From Streptomyces albireticuli (lineage in GTDB: Bacteria > Actinomycetota > Actinomycetes > Streptomycetales > Streptomycetaceae), in the NCBI RefSeq assembly GCF_021228125.1, contig NZ_JAJQQS010000026.1, positions 1-64,000 of the forward strand: a stretch of DNA of 64,000 bases. The letters run 5' to 3'. Positions 24,199-33,108 of this stretch are shown piece by piece. Position numbers and translations under genes: made by a program. Positions within the stretch are counted from its first letter, which is position 1, and each line of letters starts with the position of its first letter. Under the pieces are notes generated by a model. The model searched no databases. It was not told where the DNA came from and worked only from the letters and a program-made list of their open reading frames with translations.

Positions 24199-24632
24199 AA
24201 CCCCTGGTGATCTTCGCTGACGCGCAGGCCGCCGCCGCGGGCGTCCTGCGCACCGCCCTGGCCGGGCGGAGTGAGCCCTACGCGGCCGGGGTCACGGTCG
24301 GCACCCGGGTTCCCGGGGACCGGTCGCCGGAGATCCCGCACCTGCCCTACGTCCTGGTCCGCAAGGACACCGACCTGCCGCACTCCTCGATGGCCAACAC
24401 CCGCGCGACACTGCGGGTCACCGTCTGGCACACCGACGCCGATCAGGCCCACGATCTCGCCCAGTTGTGCCAGGGACTGCTGATCGTCCACTCCGGTCCG
24501 GTGATCCGCGGCGTGCGCCCGGCCACCGGCCCGCTCGCCGCCGTCGACGACACCAGCCGTGGGACACCGGGGAGCGACATCGACCTGAGCACCTTCACCG
24601 TGCTCGCCAACGTCCGGCCCGCCACGGCCTGA
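24195..24632 (+). CDS. Tail terminator protein
   Basis: Encodes 145 residues with an alpha/beta layout, ending in a beta strand (STFTVLANVRPATA). The motif LPYVLVRKDTDLPHSSMANT and the helix DADQAHDLAQLCQGLLIVHS fit tail-terminator proteins that cap the tube and fix its length. GTG 24195 overlaps the previous gene. Confidence 0.7.
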   Translation: MKPLVIFADAQAAAAGVLRTALAGRSEPYAAGVTVGTRVPGDRSPEIPHLPYVLVRKDTDLPHSSMANTRATLRVTVWHTDADQAHDLAQLCQGLLIVHSGPVIRGVRPATGPLAAVDDTSRGTPGSDIDLSTFTVLANVRPATA

Positions 24633-24685
24633 CCCGCCCCGACCGAACCGCGACGTCCTGACCACCCGATACCGAGGAGGACGCC

Positions 24686-25207
24686 GTGGCCGGCGACCCG
24701 ACCAATGCCGCACTGTGGACCGACGCCGATGTGTACGTCGGGCCGCTGACCGCTGTGAACCCCGCGACGATCGATGACCCGTTCCCCTCCGAGTGGGACC
24801 TGGTCGGTCTCCTCGACGGCGACGACGGTTTCACCGAGTCCCGGGACGAGGACGTCGATGACAAGTACGCCTGGGGCGGCATCCTCGTCCGCACCTCCCG
24901 CGCGCACTTCAAGCTGACCAAGTCCTTCACCGCGCTGGAGGACAACACGACCACACGGGATCTGCTGTGGCCCGGGAGCACGGACTCCCAGATCATCGTG
25001 CCGCGCCCGGCCCAGGTGAAGATCGCGTTCGAGACCCGTGAGGACGACAAGATCAAGCGGCTGATCACCGCCCAGTACGCCGAGGTCACCGTCGACGGCG
25101 ACGTCACCGAGAACGAAACCGACCTGGCTACCGCGAAGTTCATTGCGACGATCTTCCCCACGTCCGGGAAAGTCCTCTTCATCCGCCAGTTCACCGCCGG
25201 CGCCTGA
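24686..25207 (+). CDS. Major tail (tube) protein
   Basis: Encodes 173 residues. Beta-rich with acidic loops: VGLLDGDDGFTESRDEDVDD, then RAHFKLTKSFTALEDNTTTR and AQVKIAFETREDDKIKRLIT. Sequence and position fit siphophage tube subunits, which polymerise around the tape measure. A strong hairpin terminator follows, which probably raises its yield relative to the tape measure gene. Confidence 0.85.
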   Translation: MAGDPTNAALWTDADVYVGPLTAVNPATIDDPFPSEWDLVGLLDGDDGFTESRDEDVDDKYAWGGILVRTSRAHFKLTKSFTALEDNTTTRDLLWPGSTDSQIIVPRPAQVKIAFETREDDKIKRLITAQYAEVTVDGDVTENETDLATAKFIATIFPTSGKVLFIRQFTAGA

Positions 25208-25210
25208 GCC

Positions 25211-25252
25211 CCGGGGCGTGGTCCTTGCGTCGCGGTTCGGACCACGCCCCGG
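25211..25252 (+). terminator. Hairpin after the tail tube gene
   Basis: CCGGGGCGTGGTCC (25211-25224) pairs perfectly with GGACCACGCCCCGG (25239-25252), a 14-bp stem with a 14-nt loop. TTTT follows about 8 bp later. It lies just after the tail tube stop and would partially end transcription before the chaperone and tape measure genes. Confidence 0.7.
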
Positions 25253-25279
25253 CCCACCCCTTTTCGGAAGGACCGCGGC

Positions 25280-25615
25280 ATGCCTCCCACCTTCACGAAC
25301 GACCAGATCTCCGCCAAGGCGACTCAGCTCGGCCTCATCACCGAGGGTGAGGAACTCCCGCGCCACCAGCGGAGCAAGGTCGTCGCCGCCCTTCTCCAGG
25401 AACGGCCCCGGTCGGCGGCCGCCTCCCCGGTGGCCGCGCGCATCGTCATCCAGCCCGGCGGCGCCGTCGAGGTCGACGGCCGCCCCTTCCCCTGGCTGGT
25501 CCAGTCCGACCTCATCGAAGTCACCCTCCAGCCCGACGGCGCCGGCATGGTCCGCCTGACCCTGCCCGCCCGCAGCATCCAGATCCGCGAACCCGCACCC
25601 GAGAGCGAGAGCTGA
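25280..25615 (+). CDS. Small tail-region protein
   Basis: Encodes 111 residues. The first half is helical (ISAKATQLGLITEGEELPRH), the second beta-rich with IVIQPGGAVEVDGRPFPWLV. It lies between the tube and chaperone genes. Role unknown. Confidence 0.6.
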   Translation: MPPTFTNDQISAKATQLGLITEGEELPRHQRSKVVAALLQERPRSAAASPVAARIVIQPGGAVEVDGRPFPWLVQSDLIEVTLQPDGAGMVRLTLPARSIQIREPAPESES

Positions 25616-25617
25616 CC

Positions 25618-25959
25618 ATGGCACCCCGAACCGCGACCACACAGGACGACCAGCCGTTCGACTTCAACCTCGACGCCCTCCAGTCCGAGGTGGACCTCAC
25701 CGCCTGGCGGGTCCACTGGGACGGGCGCAGGTGGACCTTCGCGCACATGCAGGCCCTCGACGTGTGGGCCCTGATGGAAGCGGCCGAGGGCGGCGACGTG
25801 ACCGCCACGATCGGCATCCTCCGGGCTGCCCTCGGCGACGAGCAGTGGGCGGAGTTCCGCAAGATCAAGCTGCCGCAGTACAAGCTCAAGGCGCTCTTCG
25901 ACGGCTACCGGCGCCACTCCGGGCTGGAGCCGGGGGAATCCGGGGCCTCTGCGAGCTGA
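25618..25959 (+). CDS. Tail assembly chaperone, first frame (gpG-like)
   Basis: Encodes 113 residues and ends TGA 25957-25959. The fold includes VDLTAWRVHWDGRRWTFAHM and AEFRKIKLPQYKLKALFDGY, typical of gpG-type chaperones of actinophages. Near its end GGGGGAA (25932-25938) is a likely slippery site, from which a -1 shift would add the second frame. The chaperone holds the tape measure before tail tube assembly. Confidence 0.85.
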   Translation: MAPRTATTQDDQPFDFNLDALQSEVDLTAWRVHWDGRRWTFAHMQALDVWALMEAAEGGDVTATIGILRAALGDEQWAEFRKIKLPQYKLKALFDGYRRHSGLEPGESGASAS

Positions 25960-26372
25960 TCCGCCACCACGGACCAGCCGTAGAGGCAGACCTCCGCCGT
26001 GAATACGGCGTCCGCCTGCGCGACCTGTTCACCGGCGACCTGACGTGGCGGGAGCTGTCCAGCCTGGTACGCGGCCTCTCCCCCCAGTCCGCCACCCGCA
26101 CCGCGCTCGGCGGCGGCCGCCTGGAACCCACCGGCGAACAGGTCCTCCTCGCCGACCTCGCCGACCTCCTCCAGCGCCTGGACTGGCACGTCCAGGCCAC
26201 CGCCGCCACTAAACGCTCCGAACTCCCCAAACCGCCCAAGCCGTACCCGCGCTGGTGGGCCACCGGCCGCGCGGAGAACCAGCCCAGCCCCCAGCGCCTC
26301 GCGCGCCTGGACGACGCCCGCCGCCGACGCGCACATCGCCGGCAGGCCATCGCCGAGGGCCGCCTCGCCTGA
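25932..26372 (+). CDS. Frameshift extension of the tail assembly chaperone (gpGT-like)
   Basis: The -1 frame continues GIRGLCELIRHHGPAVEADL, then LRDLFTGDLTWRELSSLVRG, the typical T-part of siphophage chaperones, and ends TGA 26372 just before the tape measure start. It has no start codon or ribosome-binding site of its own, so it should be made only as a fusion of about 250 residues after slippage at GGGGGAA. The exact shift point is inferred; the frame change itself is clear. Confidence 0.8.
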   Translation, partial: GGIRGLCELIRHHGPAVEADLRREYGVRLRDLFTGDLTWRELSSLVRGLSPQSATRTALGGGRLEPTGEQVLLADLADLLQRLDWHVQATAATKRSELPKPPKPYPRWWATGRAENQPSPQRLARLDDARRRRAHRRQAIAEGRLA

Positions 26373-26393
26373 CACACCACAAGGGGGTGCCCG

Positions 26394-29300
26394 GTGGCGA
26401 ACGTGGGCTACGCCTCGCTCCAGATCATCCCCTCCGTCCGCGGCATCGGCGACGAACTGCGCCGCCAGCTCGTCGGCCCCGCCGGGGACGCCGGCGAGGA
26501 AGCGGGGCAGGAGGCGGGTACCGGCCTGCGGGACAAGATCAAGCAGGGGGCTGCCGCCGCCGGCGTCGCCGCGGGCGCCCTGATCGTGGCGGGCCTCCAC
26601 GAAGCGCTGGAGCAGGCCAGCATCACGGGCCTGCTCCAGGCCCAGCTCGGGGCGACCGGCCCGCAGGCCGCCAAGTACGGGAAGGTGGCCGGGCAGCTCT
26701 ACAGCAAGGGGATCACCGAGAGCTTCGAGCAGGGCGCCGAGGCGATCCGGGCGATCGTCAACGCCGGCCTCGTCCCCCCGGACGCGACGAACAAGCAGCT
26801 CGAATCGATCGCCGCCAAGATGTCGGACGTCAGTACGACGTTCGGCACGGACATGTCGATGCAGACGCAGGCCGTCTCGGCACTGCTGAAGAATGGCCTC
26901 GCGCCCTCGGCCGAGGGTGCCCTGGACATCATCACCACCGGCATGCAGAAGCTCGGCCCCAACGCCGAGGACCTCCTGGAGACCTTCCAGGAGTACCCGG
27001 TCCAGCTTCGGAAGCTGGGCCTGGACGCCCAGACCTCCCTCGGCCTGTTCCGGCAGGGGCTCCAGGGCGGTGCCCGCGACACGGACATCATCGCGGACGC
27101 TTTCAAGGAGTTCTCGATCCGCGCGATCGACATGTCTAAGGGCTCGCGCGAGGCTTACGAGGCGCTGGGGCTGAACGCCGAGCAGATGGAAGCCCAGATC
27201 AGCAAAGGCGGGGAGGGTGCCAGAGCAGGGCTTCAGACGGTCCTGGACAAGCTGCGCGCCATGACGGACCCCGTCGAGCAGAACGCCGCCGCGGTCGGTC
27301 TCTTCGGCACCCAGGCCGAGGACCTCGGAGCCGCCCTCTTCGCTCTCGACCCGGGCAAGGCCACCGCCGGCCTGGGCAAGCTCGGCGGCGCTGCGGCCCA
27401 GCTCGGCAAGGACCTGCACTCCGGCCCGGCCCACGAGCTGGAAGTCTTCACCCGCACGCTCAAGCAGGGCTTCGTGGACTTCCTCGGCGGGCAGATCCTG
27501 CCGGTCCTCGTCTCCGGGACCTCCGCCCTGATCAGCGGACTGAAGGGAGTGGCCGCGGGCGGGTCGGCGTTCGTGGGCTGGCTGCGCGACATGGGCACCT
27601 GGCTGATCCCCCTGGGCATCGCCGTCGGTGGCCTGACCCTGGCCCTGACCGCACAGGCCACAGCGACGGCCGGGGTGACCGCGGTGTTCGCCGTGTACCG
27701 GGCGGTGATCCTTGCCTGGACCGTCATCCAGAACGGCGCCACCGTGGCGATGGGCGCCTTCAACCTGGTCATGAACGCCAACCCGATCATCCTGGTCATC
27801 ACCGCCGTGGTCGCCCTGGGCGCCGCCGTGGTCGTGGCGTTCCAGCGCGTGGGGTGGTTCCGGGCGGGAATCATGGCCGCCTGGGCGGGCATCAAGACCG
27901 CCGCCTCCGTTACCTGGAACACCGTCCTCAAGCCCGCCCTCGCCGGGATCCAGACCGGTCTCCAGGCCGTGGGGGATGCGGCGGTCTGGCTGTGGTCCAC
28001 CGTCCTCAGCCCGGTCTTCTCCGCGATCGGGCTGGCCGCCCGCGTCCTGCTGGCCATCGTCGTCGTCGCCGTCCTCACACCCATCTACCTCGCCCTCAAG
28101 TTCCTCGGCGCGCTGGCGATGTGGCTGTGGACCGTGGCGATCAGGCCCGCGTTCCAGGGCATCGCGGCGGCCGCGATGTGGATGTGGACCACAGCGATCC
28201 GCCCCGCCTTCCAGGGCATCGCCGCCGTCGCGATGTGGCTGTGGACCAACGCCTTCAAGCCCGCCATCGACTCCATCGTCGGCAAGATCAGGCTGCTGGC
28301 CCTGACGGCCACGTGGCTGTGGAACAACGTGATCGTCCCGGTCTTCCAGGGCATCGCCGCCGAGATCAGCCGCTGGTGGTCCCGGGTCAGCGCCACCTTC
28401 AACACCGTCCGCACCTACCTCACGGGCACCCTGGCCACCGCCTTCCGGTGGCTCCTGGACAACGTCATCCGCCCCGTGTGGAACGGCATCACCAGCGTCA
28501 TCTCCAGCACCTGGCGCAATGGCATCAGCCCCGTCTTCGAGCTCCTCAAGCGCGGCGTGCGCGCGGTCGGCGACAGCTTCAACTCCGGCGCTGGCTACAT
28601 CGGCCGCGTCTGGTCCACGATCAAGGACAAGACCAAGGGCCCCGTGCAGTTCGTTGTCGATGTTGTCTACAACAACGGCATCCGCAACGTCTGGAACGCG
28701 GTCGCCAAACTCCTTTCCCTGGGCAAGCTGGACACGGTCAAGTTCGCCCGCGGCGGCCGCACTCACGGGGGCGTGCCGGGGCGGGACTCCATCCCCGCCC
28801 TGATGATGGCTGACGAGTACGTCATCAAGCGCGACTCCGCCCGCAGCGTGGGCTTCGGGACGCTGGACTACATCAACCGCTACGGCGCCCTCCCGGGGTT
28901 CGCGGGCGGTGGCCCGGTACAGCGGTTCGCGGACGGCGGGATCGTCGACGACATCTGGGGCGGCCTGACCGGCGCCGCGAAGACGATCGGCGGGTGGACC
29001 GGTCAGGCATGGGACCTGATCACCGACCCCTCGGAGATCTGGGACAAGATGATCAGCCCGGTCCGCCGGAAGATCAGCAGCATCGGCGGCAGCCCCTGGG
29101 CCCGCGGCATGGCCCAGCTCCCCACCCGCATGATCAAGGGCCTCAAGGACAAGGTCGTCAGCACAGCCAAGGGCCTCCTCGACTTCGGCGGCGGCAGTGC
29201 GAACATCGGCGGATCCGGTGTACAGCGCTGGTCCGGCGTCGTCCTCCAGGCCCTCAAGATGGTCGGTCAGCCGGCGTCCCTGCTCCAGACCGTGCTCCGC

Positions 29301-29774
29301 CGCATGAACCAGGAGTCGGGCGGCAACCCCCGGGCGATCAACCTCTGGGACTCCAACGCCAAGGCCGGCGACCCGAGCCGCGGCCTGATGCAGACGATCG
29401 GGTCGACGTTCGCCGCCTACGCCGGACCGCTCCGGTCGCGCGGCATTTACGACCCGCTCGCCAACATCTACGCGTCCATGCGGTATGCGCTGGCCCGCTA
29501 TGGCTCGCTGGCCTCGGCTTACAACCGGCCCGGCGGCTACGACAACGGCGGATGGCTGATGCCGGGACAACTCGGCTACAACGGGCTGCGCACTCCCGAG
29601 GCGATCCTCACGCCCTCGCAGTGGCAGGCCCTTTCCACCGCCGCGACCAGCGGCGTGGGCGACCTACACGTCCAGGTCTACGTGGGCGACCGGGAGATCA
29701 CCGACATCGCGCGGGCCGAGGTCCGCCGCTCCAACGGCGAGCTCGTCCAGACCCTGCGCGCGGGACGGAGGTGA
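26394..29774 (+). CDS. Tape measure protein with lytic transglycosylase domain
   Basis: Encodes 1126 residues. The N-terminal third is helical with MSDVSTTFGTDMSMQTQAVS and later PhageMin_Tail-type segments. Residues about 390-480 and 545-600 contain hydrophobic stretches. About 575-635 hold three 19-residue Trp-rich repeats (MWLWTVAIRPAFQGIAA type). Near residues 955-1060 an SLT-type lysozyme domain begins, with MNQESGGNPRAINLWDS (Glu is the probable catalytic acid), SRGLMQTIGSTF and YNRPGGYDNGG. It sets tail length (a rough rule of about 0.15 nm per residue gives near 170 nm) and locally cuts peptidoglycan on entry. Start GTG 26394. Confidence 0.93.
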   Translation: MANVGYASLQIIPSVRGIGDELRRQLVGPAGDAGEEAGQEAGTGLRDKIKQGAAAAGVAAGALIVAGLHEALEQASITGLLQAQLGATGPQAAKYGKVAGQLYSKGITESFEQGAEAIRAIVNAGLVPPDATNKQLESIAAKMSDVSTTFGTDMSMQTQAVSALLKNGLAPSAEGALDIITTGMQKLGPNAEDLLETFQEYPVQLRKLGLDAQTSLGLFRQGLQGGARDTDIIADAFKEFSIRAIDMSKGSREAYEALGLNAEQMEAQISKGGEGARAGLQTVLDKLRAMTDPVEQNAAAVGLFGTQAEDLGAALFALDPGKATAGLGKLGGAAAQLGKDLHSGPAHELEVFTRTLKQGFVDFLGGQILPVLVSGTSALISGLKGVAAGGSAFVGWLRDMGTWLIPLGIAVGGLTLALTAQATATAGVTAVFAVYRAVILAWTVIQNGATVAMGAFNLVMNANPIILVITAVVALGAAVVVAFQRVGWFRAGIMAAWAGIKTAASVTWNTVLKPALAGIQTGLQAVGDAAVWLWSTVLSPVFSAIGLAARVLLAIVVVAVLTPIYLALKFLGALAMWLWTVAIRPAFQGIAAAAMWMWTTAIRPAFQGIAAVAMWLWTNAFKPAIDSIVGKIRLLALTATWLWNNVIVPVFQGIAAEISRWWSRVSATFNTVRTYLTGTLATAFRWLLDNVIRPVWNGITSVISSTWRNGISPVFELLKRGVRAVGDSFNSGAGYIGRVWSTIKDKTKGPVQFVVDVVYNNGIRNVWNAVAKLLSLGKLDTVKFARGGRTHGGVPGRDSIPALMMADEYVIKRDSARSVGFGTLDYINRYGALPGFAGGGPVQRFADGGIVDDIWGGLTGAAKTIGGWTGQAWDLITDPSEIWDKMISPVRRKISSIGGSPWARGMAQLPTRMIKGLKDKVVSTAKGLLDFGGGSANIGGSGVQRWSGVVLQALKMVGQPASLLQTVLRRMNQESGGNPRAINLWDSNAKAGDPSRGLMQTIGSTFAAYAGPLRSRGIYDPLANIYASMRYALARYGSLASAYNRPGGYDNGGWLMPGQLGYNGLRTPEAILTPSQWQALSTAATSGVGDLHVQVYVGDREITDIARAEVRRSNGELVQTLRAGRR

Positions 29775-29777
29775 GAC

Positions 29778-32015
29778 GTGGCCATCGCCGGGAACTTCCT
29801 CAGCACGACGACCGAGGCCGTCGACCCGAACACGTCCGGCTGGGTCGCCAAGCTCAACTGCACGATCTCCCTGGGATCCGGCGGCCGGAACGGTGACGGG
29901 GTCCTCGCCGTCCGGTCGGTGGCGTCGGGGGAGATGCAGGCCCGCACCGTCTCCAGCTACAGCGTGGTGCCGTGGACCCAGTACGAGGCGTTCTGCGACG
30001 CCTCCGGAGCCACGGTCCCGGAGCGGATCGGGATCCGCTGGCTCGACGCCGCCAACACAGAAATCTCCATCACGTGGTCGCTGACGACCGCGTCGGCGTC
30101 GGCGACCTGGCACCGGATCGCAGTCGGCGGCGAGGCACCGGGTACCGCGGCGCGGGCCCAGGTCGTGGTGTCCTCCACCCCGGCCGCCGGCGCCGTCTTC
30201 TCCTACTACGAGAACTTTTTCTTCGGCTACCCGGTCACCACGGTCGGGAATCTGTTCGGCTTCAACACGGAGTCGAGCGAGATCGACGCCACGGCGTGGC
30301 TCAACGAGCTCAACTCCACGGTAGCCCGCCAGGCCCCCATGGTGTCGTGGCCGGTCGACTGGTACCTCGCCGGCGGGCACGTCATCGCGATGACCGCCTC
30401 AGCCAACGGCAACGCCTCCATGCGGTCGACGGACCGCCCGGCGGCGACACCGGGCGTGGAGTACGTCGCCCACTGCTACCTCAACCCGCCCACCAGCGGC
30501 TCGGTCACCTGGGTGGAGCTGCGGTTCTACGACTCCGGCGGATCCCAGATCGCCGCCACCCGCAGCGTCCTCGCCGCCCCCGGCACCGGCTGGTACCGGC
30601 AATACGCCTCCGCGACCGCGCCCGCGGGTACCGCCTCGTGCTCCATCGCGGCCGGCATCGACACGGCGACCGCCGGGCAGGTGCTGCGCGTCGACACCGC
30701 CGTCGTCACCACCGCCCCCATTCTCCGCGCGGGCAGCGTCCTGCCCTATGCCGACGCCTCCTTCGAGCAGGATGTGGCCGGGTGGACCGTGGTCTCCGGC
30801 GTCGCCACCATCACCCGCTCCACACCATGGGGCACGTACTTCTTCGACGGCGCCTACGCGGGCACGATCACCTCCAGCACCGCCACCACCAGCGTCATCC
30901 GCTCCGCCAAATTCCCCCTGCCCGCGGGCACTGGCGGCCTAGACTTCCGCACCGAGGTCTACAGCAACGTGTCCGCGGGCGGCTGGACGCTCACGCGCGG
31001 GGTCCGCTGGTACGACGCCGCGAACACGGATCTGGGTCTGACCAGCGGCTCCTCGGCGGCCATCCCCACCCCCAACTGGTGGCTCCTCGGCAACACCTTC
31101 ACCGCACCCGCGACAGCGACGCAGGCCGCGATCGAGTACACACTCACCGCCACCTCGGGCAGCAGCGTGTGGCGCATCGACCGCCTCGCCCTGTGGCAGT
31201 CCCTCCCGCTGACCGACGTCGAGGCCCACGACGACACCGCGTCGATCACCCTGACCCTGCGCGAGCTCACCGTCGGCGAGTACATCACCATCTACCGGAT
31301 CACCCCGGACGGCACCCGCACCCTCGTCCGCGGACCCAGCGGGCTGATCAGCCTGGTGGCGATCACTTCGGATCTGACGGTCATCGAGGACTACGAGGCC
31401 CCGATCGGCGTCGAGGTCTCGTACTACATCGAGCTCCGGGCCACCCTCTCCTCCACCCCCGGTTTCCGGGCCAGCAACGGCATCACCCTCACCGCGGGCG
31501 ACGCGAACATCTGCTGGATCAAAGACCCCGGGCAGCCACAGCGGAACGCGTCCTTCATGGTCGTCTCGCCCCCGCCCTGGAAGCGGCCGATCACCCAGGC
31601 CGCCTACCGGGTCCGAGGGCGCCGGAACCCCGTCGTGCTCTCCGACGTGCGCGGCGGCCTGGAGGGCGACCTCGTCATCTGGACCCGGAACGACGCCGAA
31701 GCGGCCGCCCTGCACTGGCTCCTCGACTCCGGCAACACGCTCCTGTGGCAGGTCGTCCCCGGCATCCATGAAACGGACCTCTACGTCACCGTCGGTGAGG
31801 TCGCTCTCCCGCGCCTCATCGATCAGACCGACGAAGACTGGCGCCAGTGGACCCTCCCTCTCACCCAGGTCGACATGCCCACCACCGTCGGCGTCGCGGG
31901 CTCCGCTGGCCGCACCTGGCAGGACGTCCTCACCGGTTTCGCGACGTGGCAGGACGTCCTCGACGCCTACGCCACGTGGGAGGACGTTCTCTTCGACCGG
32001 CGGATCGGAGGGTGA
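29778..32015 (+). CDS. Distal tail/baseplate protein with carbohydrate-binding-like domains
   Basis: Encodes 745 residues, beta-rich. Three consecutive jelly-roll-like segments start near residues 5, 165 and 325 and share the pattern of aromatic-flanked strands and RWYDAANT-type motifs (IRWLDAANTEISITW, GVRWYDAANTDLGLT), as in CenC-type carbohydrate-binding modules. The C-terminal part is a tail-hub-like domain with a repeated end (TWQDVLTGFATWQDVLDAYA). It probably forms the baseplate hub and binds cell-wall sugars. Start GTG 29778 with GGAGGTGAG upstream. Confidence 0.7.
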   Translation: MAIAGNFLSTTTEAVDPNTSGWVAKLNCTISLGSGGRNGDGVLAVRSVASGEMQARTVSSYSVVPWTQYEAFCDASGATVPERIGIRWLDAANTEISITWSLTTASASATWHRIAVGGEAPGTAARAQVVVSSTPAAGAVFSYYENFFFGYPVTTVGNLFGFNTESSEIDATAWLNELNSTVARQAPMVSWPVDWYLAGGHVIAMTASANGNASMRSTDRPAATPGVEYVAHCYLNPPTSGSVTWVELRFYDSGGSQIAATRSVLAAPGTGWYRQYASATAPAGTASCSIAAGIDTATAGQVLRVDTAVVTTAPILRAGSVLPYADASFEQDVAGWTVVSGVATITRSTPWGTYFFDGAYAGTITSSTATTSVIRSAKFPLPAGTGGLDFRTEVYSNVSAGGWTLTRGVRWYDAANTDLGLTSGSSAAIPTPNWWLLGNTFTAPATATQAAIEYTLTATSGSSVWRIDRLALWQSLPLTDVEAHDDTASITLTLRELTVGEYITIYRITPDGTRTLVRGPSGLISLVAITSDLTVIEDYEAPIGVEVSYYIELRATLSSTPGFRASNGITLTAGDANICWIKDPGQPQRNASFMVVSPPPWKRPITQAAYRVRGRRNPVVLSDVRGGLEGDLVIWTRNDAEAAALHWLLDSGNTLLWQVVPGIHETDLYVTVGEVALPRLIDQTDEDWRQWTLPLTQVDMPTTVGVAGSAGRTWQDVLTGFATWQDVLDAYATWEDVLFDRRIGG

Positions 32016-32016
32016 C

Positions 32017-33108
32017 GTGTACTCCGTGAGCAGCCGCTTCCTCGCCGCCATCGCCGAGTCCGGCCCCCTGGCGACCGAGGTCGTGCTCTTCCGGACGGAC
32101 GGGCGCGTCGAGCGACTGGAGCACACGGGCGGATCGGTCACCGTCGACCGCGGGCAGGCTGTCCGGCGCACCTGCTCCGTGACGCTGGCGGACACCGCTC
32201 TGATCCCGCGCACGCCCACGGACCGGCTCAGCGTGTACGGGGCCACCCTGCGGATCAGCCGCGGTGTCCAGTACTCCGACGGGTCCACGGAGTTGGTGCC
32301 GCTCGGGGTCTTCCGGGTCGACTCCGTGGCCGGTGACGTCGACGAGGGGCCCGTCACCATCAGCGGGAAGTCGCTGGAGGCGGTCGTCGCTGACGACAAG
32401 TTCACGGCCCCGTACAGGGCCAGCGGCACCGCGGTCGCCGCCGTGACCACGCTGATCCAGTCCAGCATCCCGGCCGCCTCCGTGATCAACAGGGCGACCG
32501 ATGCCGCCATCGGCCCCCGCACATGGGACATTGAGGGCGACCGCTGGGCCGCCGTCGCCGAAATCGCCGCCGCGATCGGCGCCGAGGTGTACGCCGACCC
32601 GGACGGGGACTTCGTCATCGCCGAGTTCCCCGACCTCCTCACCACCACCCCCGTGTGGACGATCGCAGCGGGCGAGGGCGGCGCCTACGTCTCGGCCAGC
32701 CGCGGCATGACGGCCGACAAGGTCTACAACGGGGTGCTCGCGCGCGGCGAGAACACCGAGACGAACGTCGCCCCGGTCTCGTCCCTGGTCGTCGACAACG
32801 ACCCGACCTCGCCCACGTACTGGAGTGGCCCCTTCGGCCACCGGCCGGCGTTCTACACCTCCAGCACCCTGACCACGACAGGCGCCTGCACGGCCGCGGC
32901 CACGCTGAAGCTCCGCGCGGCAGCGGCCCCGAACGCGAGCGCGGACATCTCCTCGCTGCCGAACCCTGCCCTGGAGCCGGGCGACGTGATCCGCGTGCTC
33001 TACCCGGACGGCACCAAAGAGCTCCACCAGGTGCAGTCGTTCACCGTCCCCCTCGACGTGGGCGGGGACTTCACCATCGCCACGATCTCCGCAAAGGAGG
33101 ACTCTTGA
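32017..33108 (+). CDS. Baseplate/tail hub protein (DUF5047-like)
   Basis: Encodes 363 residues. It has repeated beta domains: VVLFRTDGRVERLEHTGGSV, VPLGVFRVDSVAGDVDEGPV, and a C-terminal PGDVIRVLYPDGTKELHQVQ strand pair. The order and length match siphophage tail-hub proteins of the DUF5047 kind in actinophages. GTG 32017 follows the GGAGGGTGAC of the previous stop region. Confidence 0.7.
   Translation: MYSVSSRFLAAIAESGPLATEVVLFRTDGRVERLEHTGGSVTVDRGQAVRRTCSVTLADTALIPRTPTDRLSVYGATLRISRGVQYSDGSTELVPLGVFRVDSVAGDVDEGPVTISGKSLEAVVADDKFTAPYRASGTAVAAVTTLIQSSIPAASVINRATDAAIGPRTWDIEGDRWAAVAEIAAAIGAEVYADPDGDFVIAEFPDLLTTTPVWTIAAGEGGAYVSASRGMTADKVYNGVLARGENTETNVAPVSSLVVDNDPTSPTYWSGPFGHRPAFYTSSTLTTTGACTAAATLKLRAAAAPNASADISSLPNPALEPGDVIRVLYPDGTKELHQVQSFTVPLDVGGDFTIATISAKEDS

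Noticed and set aside
25905..29570. A 1221-codon open frame on the minus strand
   Set aside because: It is fully antisense to the tape measure gene and reflects the third-position GC bias; no start signals or recognisable domains.
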